NCBI RefSeq assembly: GCF_002224125.1
Contig: NZ_NCSM01000022.1
Coordinates: 267,979 to 331,978 of the forward strand
Length of the DNA stretch: 64,000 nucleotides
Direction: 5' to 3'
Origin: Streptomyces sp. NBS 14/10
GTDB taxonomy: Bacteria > Actinomycetota > Actinomycetes > Streptomycetales > Streptomycetaceae
Position numbers and translations under genes: made by a program. Below, one piece after another: positions 16,342-24,349 of the stretch; within the stretch, counting starts at the first letter, position 1; each line of letters opens with the position of its first letter. The notes beneath the pieces were generated by a model, which worked only from the letters and a program-made list of their open reading frames with translations, did no database searches and had not been told where the DNA came from.

Positions 16342-17805
16342 TCAGGCCGTGTCCCTCGGGTTGCCGGGGACCGGGCCGTCAGCTGGCGCGCTGCCGAGCA
16401 GAAAGGCACCCACCGGGATCTCGGTGTGCGCGGCGAGACCGAAGGCGCGTACCGGGGTCTCGCTGTCCCCGCCGCCCACCGCACAGCCTGACAGGCCCAT
16501 CGCGGTGGCGACGAGGGAGAGGGTCTGGAGCAGGACGCCGGTGTTCTTGAGCGTCAGCGCGTACGAATGCGCCGCGTACTTCCACGAAAGCCGCTTGATA
16601 CGGGACACCAGTGTGAGGTGCACATCGGGCGGGGGCGCGGCGCCGGTGGCGGCCGAGGCCTCGCGCAGCAGGTCGTCGACGGCTCCGGGGGTGCCGGGCA
16701 GGGCGGTCAGGGCGTGGCCCAGGGGGTCGTAGTGGTACAGGCCCCGGTCCAGCCCGTGGCAGCGGTGGACGGCGGCGTACAGCTCCAGTTCGTAGGCGGA
16801 GCCGGCGCTCGGGTAGGGGCGGCTGGTGACCGCGTACGGTCGGTCGTCCTCGGGGCGCGCATCCAGCACGGTACGCACCCGGGCGGCCCGATACAGCAGC
16901 TCTCCCAACTGGTCCCGACTCAGGGGCCGTTCGCCGTACGTACGCCGGGAGGCCCGCGATTCGAGTACGTCGGTGAAGGTGCGGTCCTCGCGGGCCGCCC
17001 TGCCCAGGTCCGGGCGGCGGAGGGGGATCGTACGTCCCGTGGCGGGCCGGGTGACGGGCGGAGGCGGTGGTTCGGTGTCGCGCAGCGGGAAGACCGGCCC
17101 GTACACGCGGTCGCGCGGTCCGGCCCGGGCGCCGTCGTAGGCGAGCAGTTCGTGGAAGCTCCAGCCGGGCGGGAGGTCGGCGGTCTCGGCGCGCCTCGCG
17201 TCCTGGACAGGGTGCAGGAAGCCGGTCGAGTACAGGAGGGTCAGGAGCGCGGTCCGGGCGCCCTCGGGGAGTTCGTGGCAGTGACGGCCCAGCTCCGCGC
17301 GGGAAGCGGGGCGGGCGAGAAGCGCGAGCGGCGTGGCGGCGCGGGGGTCCTCGACCCGGACCCGGAAGCCTGACCGCGGTGATTCCAGGGCGAGTTGGCC
17401 GTCGACCGGCCGCAGATGGGCGGCGCGGTCCAGGGTGAGCGGGGTGTCGGGGACGGGTCCGGGGCGCGGTGCGGCTTCGAGGGCGAGCGGCACGGCGGTC
17501 GCCAGGGGGCGGGAGCCGTGGGTGGCGTGCCGTTGGAGGGTGTGCCCGAGCCGGTCCAGGCAGTGGTGGAACAGGGCGAGTTGGGGTTCCGGCGGCAGCC
17601 CGCAGCTCCGCGCCGTGGCATTGATACGGTCCGCCGCCTCGTCGACGGCCGTGGGGCCCGCCGCGAGGGTGTGCAGCGCTTCGGCCAGGGGCGGGGTGTA
17701 CGGGCCGAGCGGCGTACGGCCCCAGCGGTGGCGGACGGTCAGCAGGCCCTGGTCGTCGTGGAGGGCGGTGCCGGGGTGCAGGGAGAGAAGCAGCGGCGGG
17801 CTCAT
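16342..17805 (-). CDS. SagB/ThcOx-type azoline dehydrogenase
   Basis: 487 aa. FMN-dependent nitroreductase-fold enzyme that oxidises thiazolines/oxazolines in RiPP precursors to azoles. The N-terminal 230 residues include a winged-helix-like part (LALESPRSGFRVRVEDPRAATPLALLARPASRAEL). The catalytic half has ESRASRRTYGERPLSRDQLGELLYRAARV, PYPSAGSAYELELYAAV, GLYHYDPLGHALTAL and LTLKNTGVLLQTLSLVATAMGLSGC, the usual SagB landmarks, with a KYAAHSYAL stretch that could hold the catalytic Lys-Tyr. The ATG overlaps the preceding stop (ATGA at 17802-17805). It is the last gene of the minus-strand RiPP operon. Confidence 0.88.
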   Translation of the reverse strand: MSPPLLLSLHPGTALHDDQGLLTVRHRWGRTPLGPYTPPLAEALHTLAAGPTAVDEAADRINATARSCGLPPEPQLALFHHCLDRLGHTLQRHATHGSRPLATAVPLALEAAPRPGPVPDTPLTLDRAAHLRPVDGQLALESPRSGFRVRVEDPRAATPLALLARPASRAELGRHCHELPEGARTALLTLLYSTGFLHPVQDARRAETADLPPGWSFHELLAYDGARAGPRDRVYGPVFPLRDTEPPPPPVTRPATGRTIPLRRPDLGRAAREDRTFTDVLESRASRRTYGERPLSRDQLGELLYRAARVRTVLDARPEDDRPYAVTSRPYPSAGSAYELELYAAVHRCHGLDRGLYHYDPLGHALTALPGTPGAVDDLLREASAATGAAPPPDVHLTLVSRIKRLSWKYAAHSYALTLKNTGVLLQTLSLVATAMGLSGCAVGGGDSETPVRAFGLAAHTEIPVGAFLLGSAPADGPVPGNPRDTA

Positions 17806-18830
17806 GGCCGGTGGGCCCCGCTGCCGGCGGTGTGCAGATCGGCCGCCGCGCGTGCGGCGAAGTGGCGCAGCAGCGCTTCCTGCGGTCCGTACAGCCCGAG
17901 TCGGTTGCACATCAGATGGGCGCAGCGGTTGGCGGTGAGTGCGGCGCGCGGGCTGGGGAGGTCGAGCAGGGACGGATCGTCGCGCAGCGCGCTCAGGTCG
18001 GGCGTGAACTCGCCCCTCCTCTCCAGGGCTTCGAGCGAGGCATACAGCCGCGAGACGCTGTGGCGCCATGCCGCGATGGGCCCCGTGGGACCGTCGGAGC
18101 GCGGCCGCGGGTCGGGGGCGAGAAGGTGTCCGGCCCGGCGTACGAGGGCTCCTCGGCCGCTCTCGTAGGCGCGGTCGAATGCCTCGGTGTCATACGCGGG
18201 CCCGAGCATACGGCGCCACGCCTCGGCGCCGGTGCGCAGCGCGTCGAGCCGTCGGCGCGGGTCGGGCTCCACCACGGCCCAGGTCAGCAGGGACACCGCG
18301 AAGCCCGCCGAAAGCCGCTCGGCGGGTCCGGGACGCCTGGCGAGGACGGCTTCGGCGCAGCGGCTGGCCTCCATGAAGTGTCGTTCCACCGCCGCGAGTG
18401 AGGCGCCGGTGCCGTAGCGTTCGTGTTCGGGCAGATAGCCGCGCACCTCCGCGCGGTCGTGCAGCCCGCGCCATGGCTCGTAGCCGGGCAGCCCTTCGCG
18501 GGTGGCGGCCTCGGTGGCGAAGCGCAGATAGGCCGCCTCGTCGACGGAGCGCGGCGAGGGGTGGTCGCCCAGCCAGGCGTTCCACCGGTCGACGAGCTCG
18601 GTGGCGATGTCCTGGGAGACACTGCGTACGGAGAGGACGCGTACTCGCAGATGAGGACCGCCCTCCCAGTAGCGCAGAAAGAAGTGGCCGTGGATACGGC
18701 CGGCCTGGGCGAGGCCGGTCAGGGCGGGGGCCACGGCGTCCAGCAGCAGCGTGTCGAGGTCGCCCTGGTGGAAGAGGTGCACGGCCACCCACTGCCCAGG
18801 CGGGGTCGGCGGGTCAGACGGCCGGCTCAT
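17802..18830 (-). CDS. Thiopeptide-type LanB C-terminal (SpaB_C) protein
   Basis: 342 aa. Stand-alone version of the C-terminal LanB domain. It starts WVAVHLFHQGDLDTLLLDAVAPAL, carries FFLRYWEGGPHLRVRV, and ends with CAHLMCNRLGLYGPQE. In LanB enzymes the matching Arg and His residues remove glutamate from glutamylated Ser/Thr to form dehydroamino acids. The same fold is reused as the [4+2] pyridine synthase of thiopeptides, and sequence reading alone cannot exclude that role. It is the only such domain here, so either elimination or macrocyclisation lacks a dedicated protein. It overlaps both neighbours, so translation is coupled. Confidence 0.82.
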   Translation of the reverse strand: MSRPSDPPTPPGQWVAVHLFHQGDLDTLLLDAVAPALTGLAQAGRIHGHFFLRYWEGGPHLRVRVLSVRSVSQDIATELVDRWNAWLGDHPSPRSVDEAAYLRFATEAATREGLPGYEPWRGLHDRAEVRGYLPEHERYGTGASLAAVERHFMEASRCAEAVLARRPGPAERLSAGFAVSLLTWAVVEPDPRRRLDALRTGAEAWRRMLGPAYDTEAFDRAYESGRGALVRRAGHLLAPDPRPRSDGPTGPIAAWRHSVSRLYASLEALERRGEFTPDLSALRDDPSLLDLPSPRAALTANRCAHLMCNRLGLYGPQEALLRHFAARAAADLHTAGSGAHRP

Positions 18831-21399
18831 GGAAGTCTCCCGGGAGTTCGATGACGAATTCGCTCGTGTACGGGGTGTCGCCGTCGGGCGCGGCCGGGTC
18901 CGGCAGTGCCTCCTCGATGTGGACGACGGTGTCCTGGTCGCCGAGGGAGCGGGTGAAGGCGGTGGTCAGGAGGGGCGAGGCGAAGTCGATGTACGCGGGT
19001 TTGTAGCCCTTGTCCGCGAAGGTGTCCGCGCCGTGGCTCCCGGGCGCGCGGGTGCGCACGAAGCAGGTGGCGGGAAGGCCCAGTTCACGGCGCCAGGCCA
19101 GCAGCCTCAGAAAGTGTTCGTGGTCGCGCTCGCCGGGCGTACGGCGGGGCACCGACCCGGCCCGGGTGAGCCAGGAGCGGCGGCGCAGCACCACGCGCCC
19201 GGCCTCGATCCGGGGCAGGCTCACCACGCCGCCCCGGTCCGGCACATCGTCGGCGAACGGCCCCGGCAGCAGCGGGTGTCCGGTGCGGAAGAGCGTATGC
19301 GGGTCGCCGAAGAGGCGCAGCAGGGTCGCCAGTGGCGGTGGCAGCAGCAGCGGGCTCATCAGGCCGAGGTGGACGGGCACCAGATCGGCGTCGCAGCGTG
19401 GTGAGCGGAGTGCGGGCAGCCCGGTGGCCGGGTCGAGGCGCACGGTCACCTCGCCGAGCGGAATGCGCCCGGGGCCGCTCCGGGGGCCGCGGGTGAACGG
19501 GTGGTCGAAGGCGTGGGGCAGGGTGGGGTGCCGGAGGTTGGTGTTCGAGGCGTACAGACCGCCGATGTCCACGGGGATGCGGCCCTGGCCCGTAGCGGGG
19601 GCCGGGGGCATAGGCCGCGGCACGGGGCCGTCGGCGGCGCGGGCCAGCATCCGGGTCAGGCGGCCCTGCCAGTGGCCATGCCCGACGGTGATGGAGTTGA
19701 GCACGGCGCGCGGCCGTCCGTCCGGGCCGGGCAGCGGCTGGATGTAGTGGGCGAGGCTGAGTGGCGGGCGGGGCGCGGCGACGTCGGTGGGCGGTTCACC
19801 GGCTCGTAGGGCCTGGAGGACGGTGGCGCGATGGCCGGCCAGGCGCCGGAGTGCGGGCAGCGGGCTGTCCCGCAGCAGCGTGTCGTCGACGCCGAAGCCG
19901 GGCCGCAGCAGGGCCCGGACGTGCTCGGTGGCGGGCGATGGGTCCTCCTGCAGTTCGTGGAGAACGAGCAGCAGCGGCACTTGGGAGTGCGGGCCGTGTC
20001 GTTCGGCGAGCCATGCGGCCGCGGCGTACCGGGCGGGCAGATCGCGGTCGAGGACGGCCAGGGCCCGCCCGACCGAGGCAAGGTCGGCGAGCAGCGGGCG
20101 CCAGGGGCCGTGGCCGAGGGTGACGGCCGTGCCGTCGAGCACGGAGTCCTCGTGGACGGGGCGGCGTTCGTACGGCTCGCCGGGGGCCGGGAGGCGCAGG
20201 GCGCGTTCCACGGCGCACAGCCGGTCGCGGGCCGCGCGGGCCCGGTGGCGGCGCTCGGCGTGGTCGGCAGGGCGGGGGCGGCGTGGCAGCGCGGAGCGCA
20301 GGGCGGTCAGTTCACCGAGCGTGTCACTTAGCGCGGAGGGGCCGTTGTCGGTGGGGCTGTTATCGGTGGGGCTGTTATCGGTGGGGCTGTTATCGGTGAG
20401 CCAGGCGATGAGCGCGTCGAGGTGGCAGGGTTCCAGATCGTCAAGGGGAAGGTCCTGCTGGACAATTCCGGCGGCCACAAAGCGCCGTACTCCCGGCCCC
20501 GCGTCGGCCGCCGTGGCTCCGTCGAGGTTGCTCAAGGTGTCCAGGAGTCGCGGAGTCCGGTCCACGGCCGGGAAGGCGGTGACGCGGGCCCCCGGGCCAG
20601 GGGCGATCAGGCGGAGGCTGCCGTCGGCGACGTTCAGCGCCGGGTTGAGGCGCAGCCGCAGGGTGTCCCGCAGGGCCGGATGGGCGCGCAGCAGCCCGTC
20701 GGCGATGCGGCGCAGCCGGGCGAGGTTGAGTTCGGCGGTCGTGGCGCGCCGCTCCAGGTCTCCGGTGTGCAGCCAGGGGCCGTCGGCGGTCCAGCGGGCT
20801 TGGCCGGTGGCGGTGAACGTGCCCTGCGGGCTGGTCTTCACGGCCGCCCGGGACAGATAACGGGCCAGGCTCACCAGGGCCTTGGTGCCGGGTTGCGGAT
20901 GGCCCGGGGCGGCGATCCAGCGGTCCAGGACGTCGTCGAGCTCGGGGGTGGCGTGCAGCAGCCCCTGCCGGAAACGAGGGTGCGCGAGGGTTTCCCGCAG
21001 GGCGGCGAGCGAGCCGTGTGTCTCTTCCTGGAGTACGGCCGCCAAGGACTCGACGTGTTCCCCGCACTGGGCGCGCCGGTCGAGCCAGCGCCGGATCCGG
21101 TCGGCGAGCGGGCCGGGCAGCGCGGCCCGTACGGCCGTGTCCCATTCGGCGGCCCTCGGGGCGCGGCCCTGGTGGACCGCCCGGCGCAACCCGATGACCC
21201 GGGGCTTGAGGGCGGGTTCGGGCAGTGCCCCGATGACCGGGTGCAGGGCGTCGGCGATACGGCGGCCTTCCTCGGCGACCTGTTCCCGCGCCTGAAGGAC
21301 GTGCTCGGCGAGCTCGAAGCTCTTCGGCGTGTTCAGGACGGCCAGCGTGGAACGGGGCACCCCGGCGACGCGCACCACCGGGTCGGGCGGGGTGTTCAT
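18814..21399 (-). CDS. Lantibiotic dehydratase N-terminal (glutamylation) protein
   Basis: 861 aa, the LanB N-terminal domain. In characterised homologues it uses glutamyl-tRNA(Glu) to glutamylate Ser/Thr side chains of the precursor, the first step to dehydroalanine. Landmarks are VRVAGVPRSTLAVLNTPKSFELAEHVL at the start, YLSRAAVKTSPQGTFTATG near residue 210 and SLAHYIQPLPGPDGRPRAVLNSITVGHG further on. A triplicated TDNSP(T) segment (SPTDNSPTDNSPTDN) near residues 345-360 is a recent tandem expansion. The ATG at 21399 overlaps the preceding stop (ATGA at 21396-21399), and the 3' end overlaps the next gene by 17 bp. Confidence 0.88.
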   Translation of the reverse strand: MNTPPDPVVRVAGVPRSTLAVLNTPKSFELAEHVLQAREQVAEEGRRIADALHPVIGALPEPALKPRVIGLRRAVHQGRAPRAAEWDTAVRAALPGPLADRIRRWLDRRAQCGEHVESLAAVLQEETHGSLAALRETLAHPRFRQGLLHATPELDDVLDRWIAAPGHPQPGTKALVSLARYLSRAAVKTSPQGTFTATGQARWTADGPWLHTGDLERRATTAELNLARLRRIADGLLRAHPALRDTLRLRLNPALNVADGSLRLIAPGPGARVTAFPAVDRTPRLLDTLSNLDGATAADAGPGVRRFVAAGIVQQDLPLDDLEPCHLDALIAWLTDNSPTDNSPTDNSPTDNGPSALSDTLGELTALRSALPRRPRPADHAERRHRARAARDRLCAVERALRLPAPGEPYERRPVHEDSVLDGTAVTLGHGPWRPLLADLASVGRALAVLDRDLPARYAAAAWLAERHGPHSQVPLLLVLHELQEDPSPATEHVRALLRPGFGVDDTLLRDSPLPALRRLAGHRATVLQALRAGEPPTDVAAPRPPLSLAHYIQPLPGPDGRPRAVLNSITVGHGHWQGRLTRMLARAADGPVPRPMPPAPATGQGRIPVDIGGLYASNTNLRHPTLPHAFDHPFTRGPRSGPGRIPLGEVTVRLDPATGLPALRSPRCDADLVPVHLGLMSPLLLPPPLATLLRLFGDPHTLFRTGHPLLPGPFADDVPDRGGVVSLPRIEAGRVVLRRRSWLTRAGSVPRRTPGERDHEHFLRLLAWRRELGLPATCFVRTRAPGSHGADTFADKGYKPAYIDFASPLLTTAFTRSLGDQDTVVHIEEALPDPAAPDGDTPYTSEFVIELPGDFHEPAV

Positions 21400-22412
21400 G
21401 GCTGCGCTCCAGAGGTGGCGAGGCGGACGGGGATACGGAGGCGGGGTTCGGGCGGCGCATGGCCGAGGGTGATGTGGCACGCCACGTCATCCACGCCGGG
21501 AATCAGCCCAAGCAGCGCGGCAGCGGCGGGTGTTGGAGCGTCGTCGCACCACGCGGTGAGACCCGCGGCTGACGCGGCGACCCGCACACGCAGCGCTTCT
21601 GCGGCGCGCGGGGCCCCGCGCCCGCCGACGAGGTGCACGATGGCCGCCGCGGCGGCGAGGGCCGCGGCGGCGGGGTGTCCGCCACGGGTGAGGACATGGG
21701 CGTACGGCGCGGTGGGCCCCCGCCACACGGGTTCGAGCGGCCTCTGAGCGGTGTCCGCCCGGTACACACCGGGGTCCATACCGTCCACGGAGCGTACGGT
21801 CAGGCGGTAGGGCGGCTCGGGCGCGGCCTCGCGCAGCAGGGTCAGCAGATCGGAAGCGGCGAGTCGGCCGGGTGCCGCCGTATAGACGGGAGGCTCGACG
21901 GGCAGGGCGGCCAACGCGTCCTCCATGCCCCCAGGGGTGGGGGCGGTGGCGGAGGAGGCGTACAGGAGCAAGGTGTCCGGCCCGGCGGCATGGGCGCAGA
22001 GGCCGCATGCGGCGGCGACGAGCCGTACGCGTGCGGCCGTCTCCCCCGCCCCGTCGCCCAGCTGCAGCGCGAGCGCCCCGTCGTACGCCCGGGCATGGTC
22101 GATACGCATGGGGACGAGCCGGTGCGCCACCGGGTCGTACGCATAACACCCAGGTGTTACGGATGTGTCGGCCCCGGCCGTCAGCCGCGTCTCGGCCATA
22201 TGTCCGAGCAGGCCGGGGCATTCACCGGGCCGCGCCTCGAAGGGGCCGATGCCGCGGGCGTGGCCGAGCACGGCGGCCCAGCGCGAGAGGGACACCGGGC
22301 GCGGGGTCCCGGTGTGGCAGGTGCAGCGGCGGGCGGCCCACAGGGCGTGGTCGACCGTGCCCAGCGCCGGTGGCGGGGGCAGCTGGACGGCGCCGGGGCG
22401 GTGGCCGGTCAT
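21396..22412 (-). CDS. Degenerate SagB/nitroreductase-like RiPP protein
   Basis: 338 aa without a clear family name. HALWAARRCTCHTGTPRPVSLSRWAAVLGHA, PGCYAYDPVAHRLVPM and PGVYRADTAQRPLEPV resemble halves of SagB-type dehydrogenases (which have GLYHYDPxxHxLxxL), but the FMN-binding and Lys-Tyr motifs are not visible. It is translationally coupled on both sides (ATGA overlaps at 22409-22412 and 21396-21399), which argues for a role in the modification complex, possibly as a structural partner of the active dehydrogenase. The inference rests on motif resemblance and position. Confidence 0.55.
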   Translation of the reverse strand: MTGHRPGAVQLPPPPALGTVDHALWAARRCTCHTGTPRPVSLSRWAAVLGHARGIGPFEARPGECPGLLGHMAETRLTAGADTSVTPGCYAYDPVAHRLVPMRIDHARAYDGALALQLGDGAGETAARVRLVAAACGLCAHAAGPDTLLLYASSATAPTPGGMEDALAALPVEPPVYTAAPGRLAASDLLTLLREAAPEPPYRLTVRSVDGMDPGVYRADTAQRPLEPVWRGPTAPYAHVLTRGGHPAAAALAAAAAIVHLVGGRGAPRAAEALRVRVAASAAGLTAWCDDAPTPAAAALLGLIPGVDDVACHITLGHAPPEPRLRIPVRLATSGAQP

Positions 22413-24349
22413 GGGAAGGGGTGGGGGTCGGCGGACAGGTCACCGGTCAGCCGGGGCAGCCCTTCGGTGCGCCGCATGAGTGGCCCGTAGGTGACCGCGG
22501 CGGTGCCTGGGACGACGACCTTGGCCGCCGCCAGGTCCAGCGCGGCCACTTCGGCGGGCGTCTGGTCGACGGCGATCACATCGAGTCCGGTGTCCAGGTA
22601 TCGGCTGATCAGATCCCGTAGATCGGCCGTGAGGTCCTGGTGGTGTCGCGGCAGGCGCCGACCGCGGTGCACCTCGGTGAACGTGCGGGGCGGCTTGCCG
22701 TCGAGCAGGAAGGCGAGCCGTGCGAACGCCTCGGGCGCGGCGGCGGCCAGGGCGTGGTCGGCGGGGTGCGCGATGAGCGAGGGGTCGAGCGCGAGCCGGC
22801 GGGCCCGTTCCCGTTCGGCCCGGTAGCGGGAGGTCAGCAGGGTCAGATGGGGCACGAGCTCCATCAGGGCGCGTACGGCGGCCTGTTCCGGGTCGGGATG
22901 GGCGCCGGCCGCGACGGCCGCGCGGGGCGTGTCCGGCCGCTCGTCCTCGTCCACGGCGAGGGCCACGACGCAGGGGATCTGCTGTTCCTGGGTGGCGTCG
23001 AGGAGATGGACACGGTGTCCGGTGAGCTGGGTGAGGTGTTCGACGAGGAGCGGTACGGCGCGGTCGCGGGCACTGTCCGGGTCGATGGCATCGAGCGGGG
23101 TGCGCCGGTACCAGGTGGTGAAGAAGGCGTCCCGTTCGGCCACTTCGAGCAGCCCGTGCAGCTGGGCCTCCTCAAGGCAGCTGCCCAGCGCGCAGCCGTT
23201 GGACACCTCGAAGACGAAGGCGCGGTCCCGCGGGGTGGCGGACAGGAAGTAGACGTAGGACTGCGGCAGCAGCACGGGCCGGGCCCGGCCGTACGACCAG
23301 CCCCACACCCACTGGGTCACCGCCGTCTCGTCGAAGCGGCGGAACGGGAACCCGGGCAGGTCGTAGTGGCCGTCGGGGTGAAGCCCCAGCGTGCGCGGGT
23401 CGACGGCGTCCGCGCGCACCTCGGCGTACGCGGCCCGTACCGCGGCCCGCCGCGCCCGCGGCCGTACGCTCGCATACCGCTCGACGCCTTCCAGCAGCGC
23501 GCCCGCCCGTGCGGCGCCCCAGTCGTCGCCCGTCCCCAGGCCCGCCTCGAACTCGCCGCCGCCGGGCAGCGTGAGCGGAGCCCGCGCGAGGGGCACCCCG
23601 GCGGACACCGCGCTCACCTCTCGCAGCAGCCCGGTCTCGGGGTCGGCGAGCGCGGTGCGCAGCCGGGTGGCGTCGGGGCGGCGCAGCCGGTGGCCCGGGC
23701 GGGGTTTGGGGCGGGGGCGGAGGGTCCGGGGCGCGGCCTGGGGGCCGTCGTCCGGCAGCCCGCCGCATTCGGGGCAGCAGGGGTCGGGGAGGAAGGTGTG
23801 GCTGCTGACGTCGAGGGTGCGCAGGCCGATGACGGTCAGTTCCCGGGAGGAGGTGTCTGCGGCCATGAGGCGCGTGGCGACGAGTTGGGCCGTGACCTCG
23901 GCGGCCACCGTGGTGAGCAGCGGAGACCGCTCGGGCTCCGGCGGCACCGGCGGCACCGGCGGCACCGGCGGCTCCGGCGGCTCCGGCGGCACCGGCGGCA
24001 CCGGCTCGGTGGCGTACCGCTCGCGCACCGCCCGTACCACCGGCCAGTCCTCGCGGGCGTGGGCGCGCCGCATGCGCAGACAGCGGTGGCAGCCGGCGGC
24101 GTCCGGGCGGACCAGCGGGCCGATCAGGGCGCGGGCGCCCTCGGTCCACACGGGAAGCCAGGGAACGCCGGAGGCGAGGGCGCGGCGCCGGTGGCGGTCG
24201 TGTGCCGTGTCGCTCTCCCATCCGTCGCTCACGGTCAGCAGGACGGCGTGTGTGCGTAAGTCCCGCCCCGAGGTCAGGCGCTCGGCGATGGCCTGGTGCA
24301 GCAGGCCGCCGTCCCCGACCACGGCCGCCCGCACGTCAGCGGGCCTCAT
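22409..24349 (-). CDS. YcaO cyclodehydratase (azoline-forming) with N-terminal ThiF-like region
   Basis: 646 aa from the ATG at 24349. The N-terminal 240 residues look like a reduced E1/ThiF-like segment: an early VVGDGGLLHQAIAERL and two zinc-type Cys pairs, CHRCLRM and CCPECGG. A Pro-rich tract (PPVPPEPPEPPVPPVPP) splits it. The YcaO domain follows, with ALLEGVERYASV, GLLEVAERDAFFTTWYRR and RALMELVPHL as ATP/Mg-binding helices. The protein ends DPHPFP, the Pro-rich C-terminus typical of azoline-forming YcaOs. It should cyclise Cys/Ser/Thr of the precursor after delivery by the leader-binding neighbour. Its 5' end overlaps that gene by 14 bp. Confidence 0.87.
   Translation of the reverse strand: MRPADVRAAVVGDGGLLHQAIAERLTSGRDLRTHAVLLTVSDGWESDTAHDRHRRRALASGVPWLPVWTEGARALIGPLVRPDAAGCHRCLRMRRAHAREDWPVVRAVRERYATEPVPPVPPEPPEPPVPPVPPVPPEPERSPLLTTVAAEVTAQLVATRLMAADTSSRELTVIGLRTLDVSSHTFLPDPCCPECGGLPDDGPQAAPRTLRPRPKPRPGHRLRRPDATRLRTALADPETGLLREVSAVSAGVPLARAPLTLPGGGEFEAGLGTGDDWGAARAGALLEGVERYASVRPRARRAAVRAAYAEVRADAVDPRTLGLHPDGHYDLPGFPFRRFDETAVTQWVWGWSYGRARPVLLPQSYVYFLSATPRDRAFVFEVSNGCALGSCLEEAQLHGLLEVAERDAFFTTWYRRTPLDAIDPDSARDRAVPLLVEHLTQLTGHRVHLLDATQEQQIPCVVALAVDEDERPDTPRAAVAAGAHPDPEQAAVRALMELVPHLTLLTSRYRAERERARRLALDPSLIAHPADHALAAAAPEAFARLAFLLDGKPPRTFTEVHRGRRLPRHHQDLTADLRDLISRYLDTGLDVIAVDQTPAEVAALDLAAAKVVVPGTAAVTYGPLMRRTEGLPRLTGDLSADPHPFP

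Noticed and set aside
17802..21399. Class I lanthipeptide cluster
   Set aside because: No LanC cyclase; the split LanB proteins together with YcaO, RRE and SagB are typical of thiopeptide/goadsporin pathways.
23939..24005. Tandem GGCACCGGC repeats
   Set aside because: They encode the Pro-rich tract inside the YcaO protein and need no separate element.
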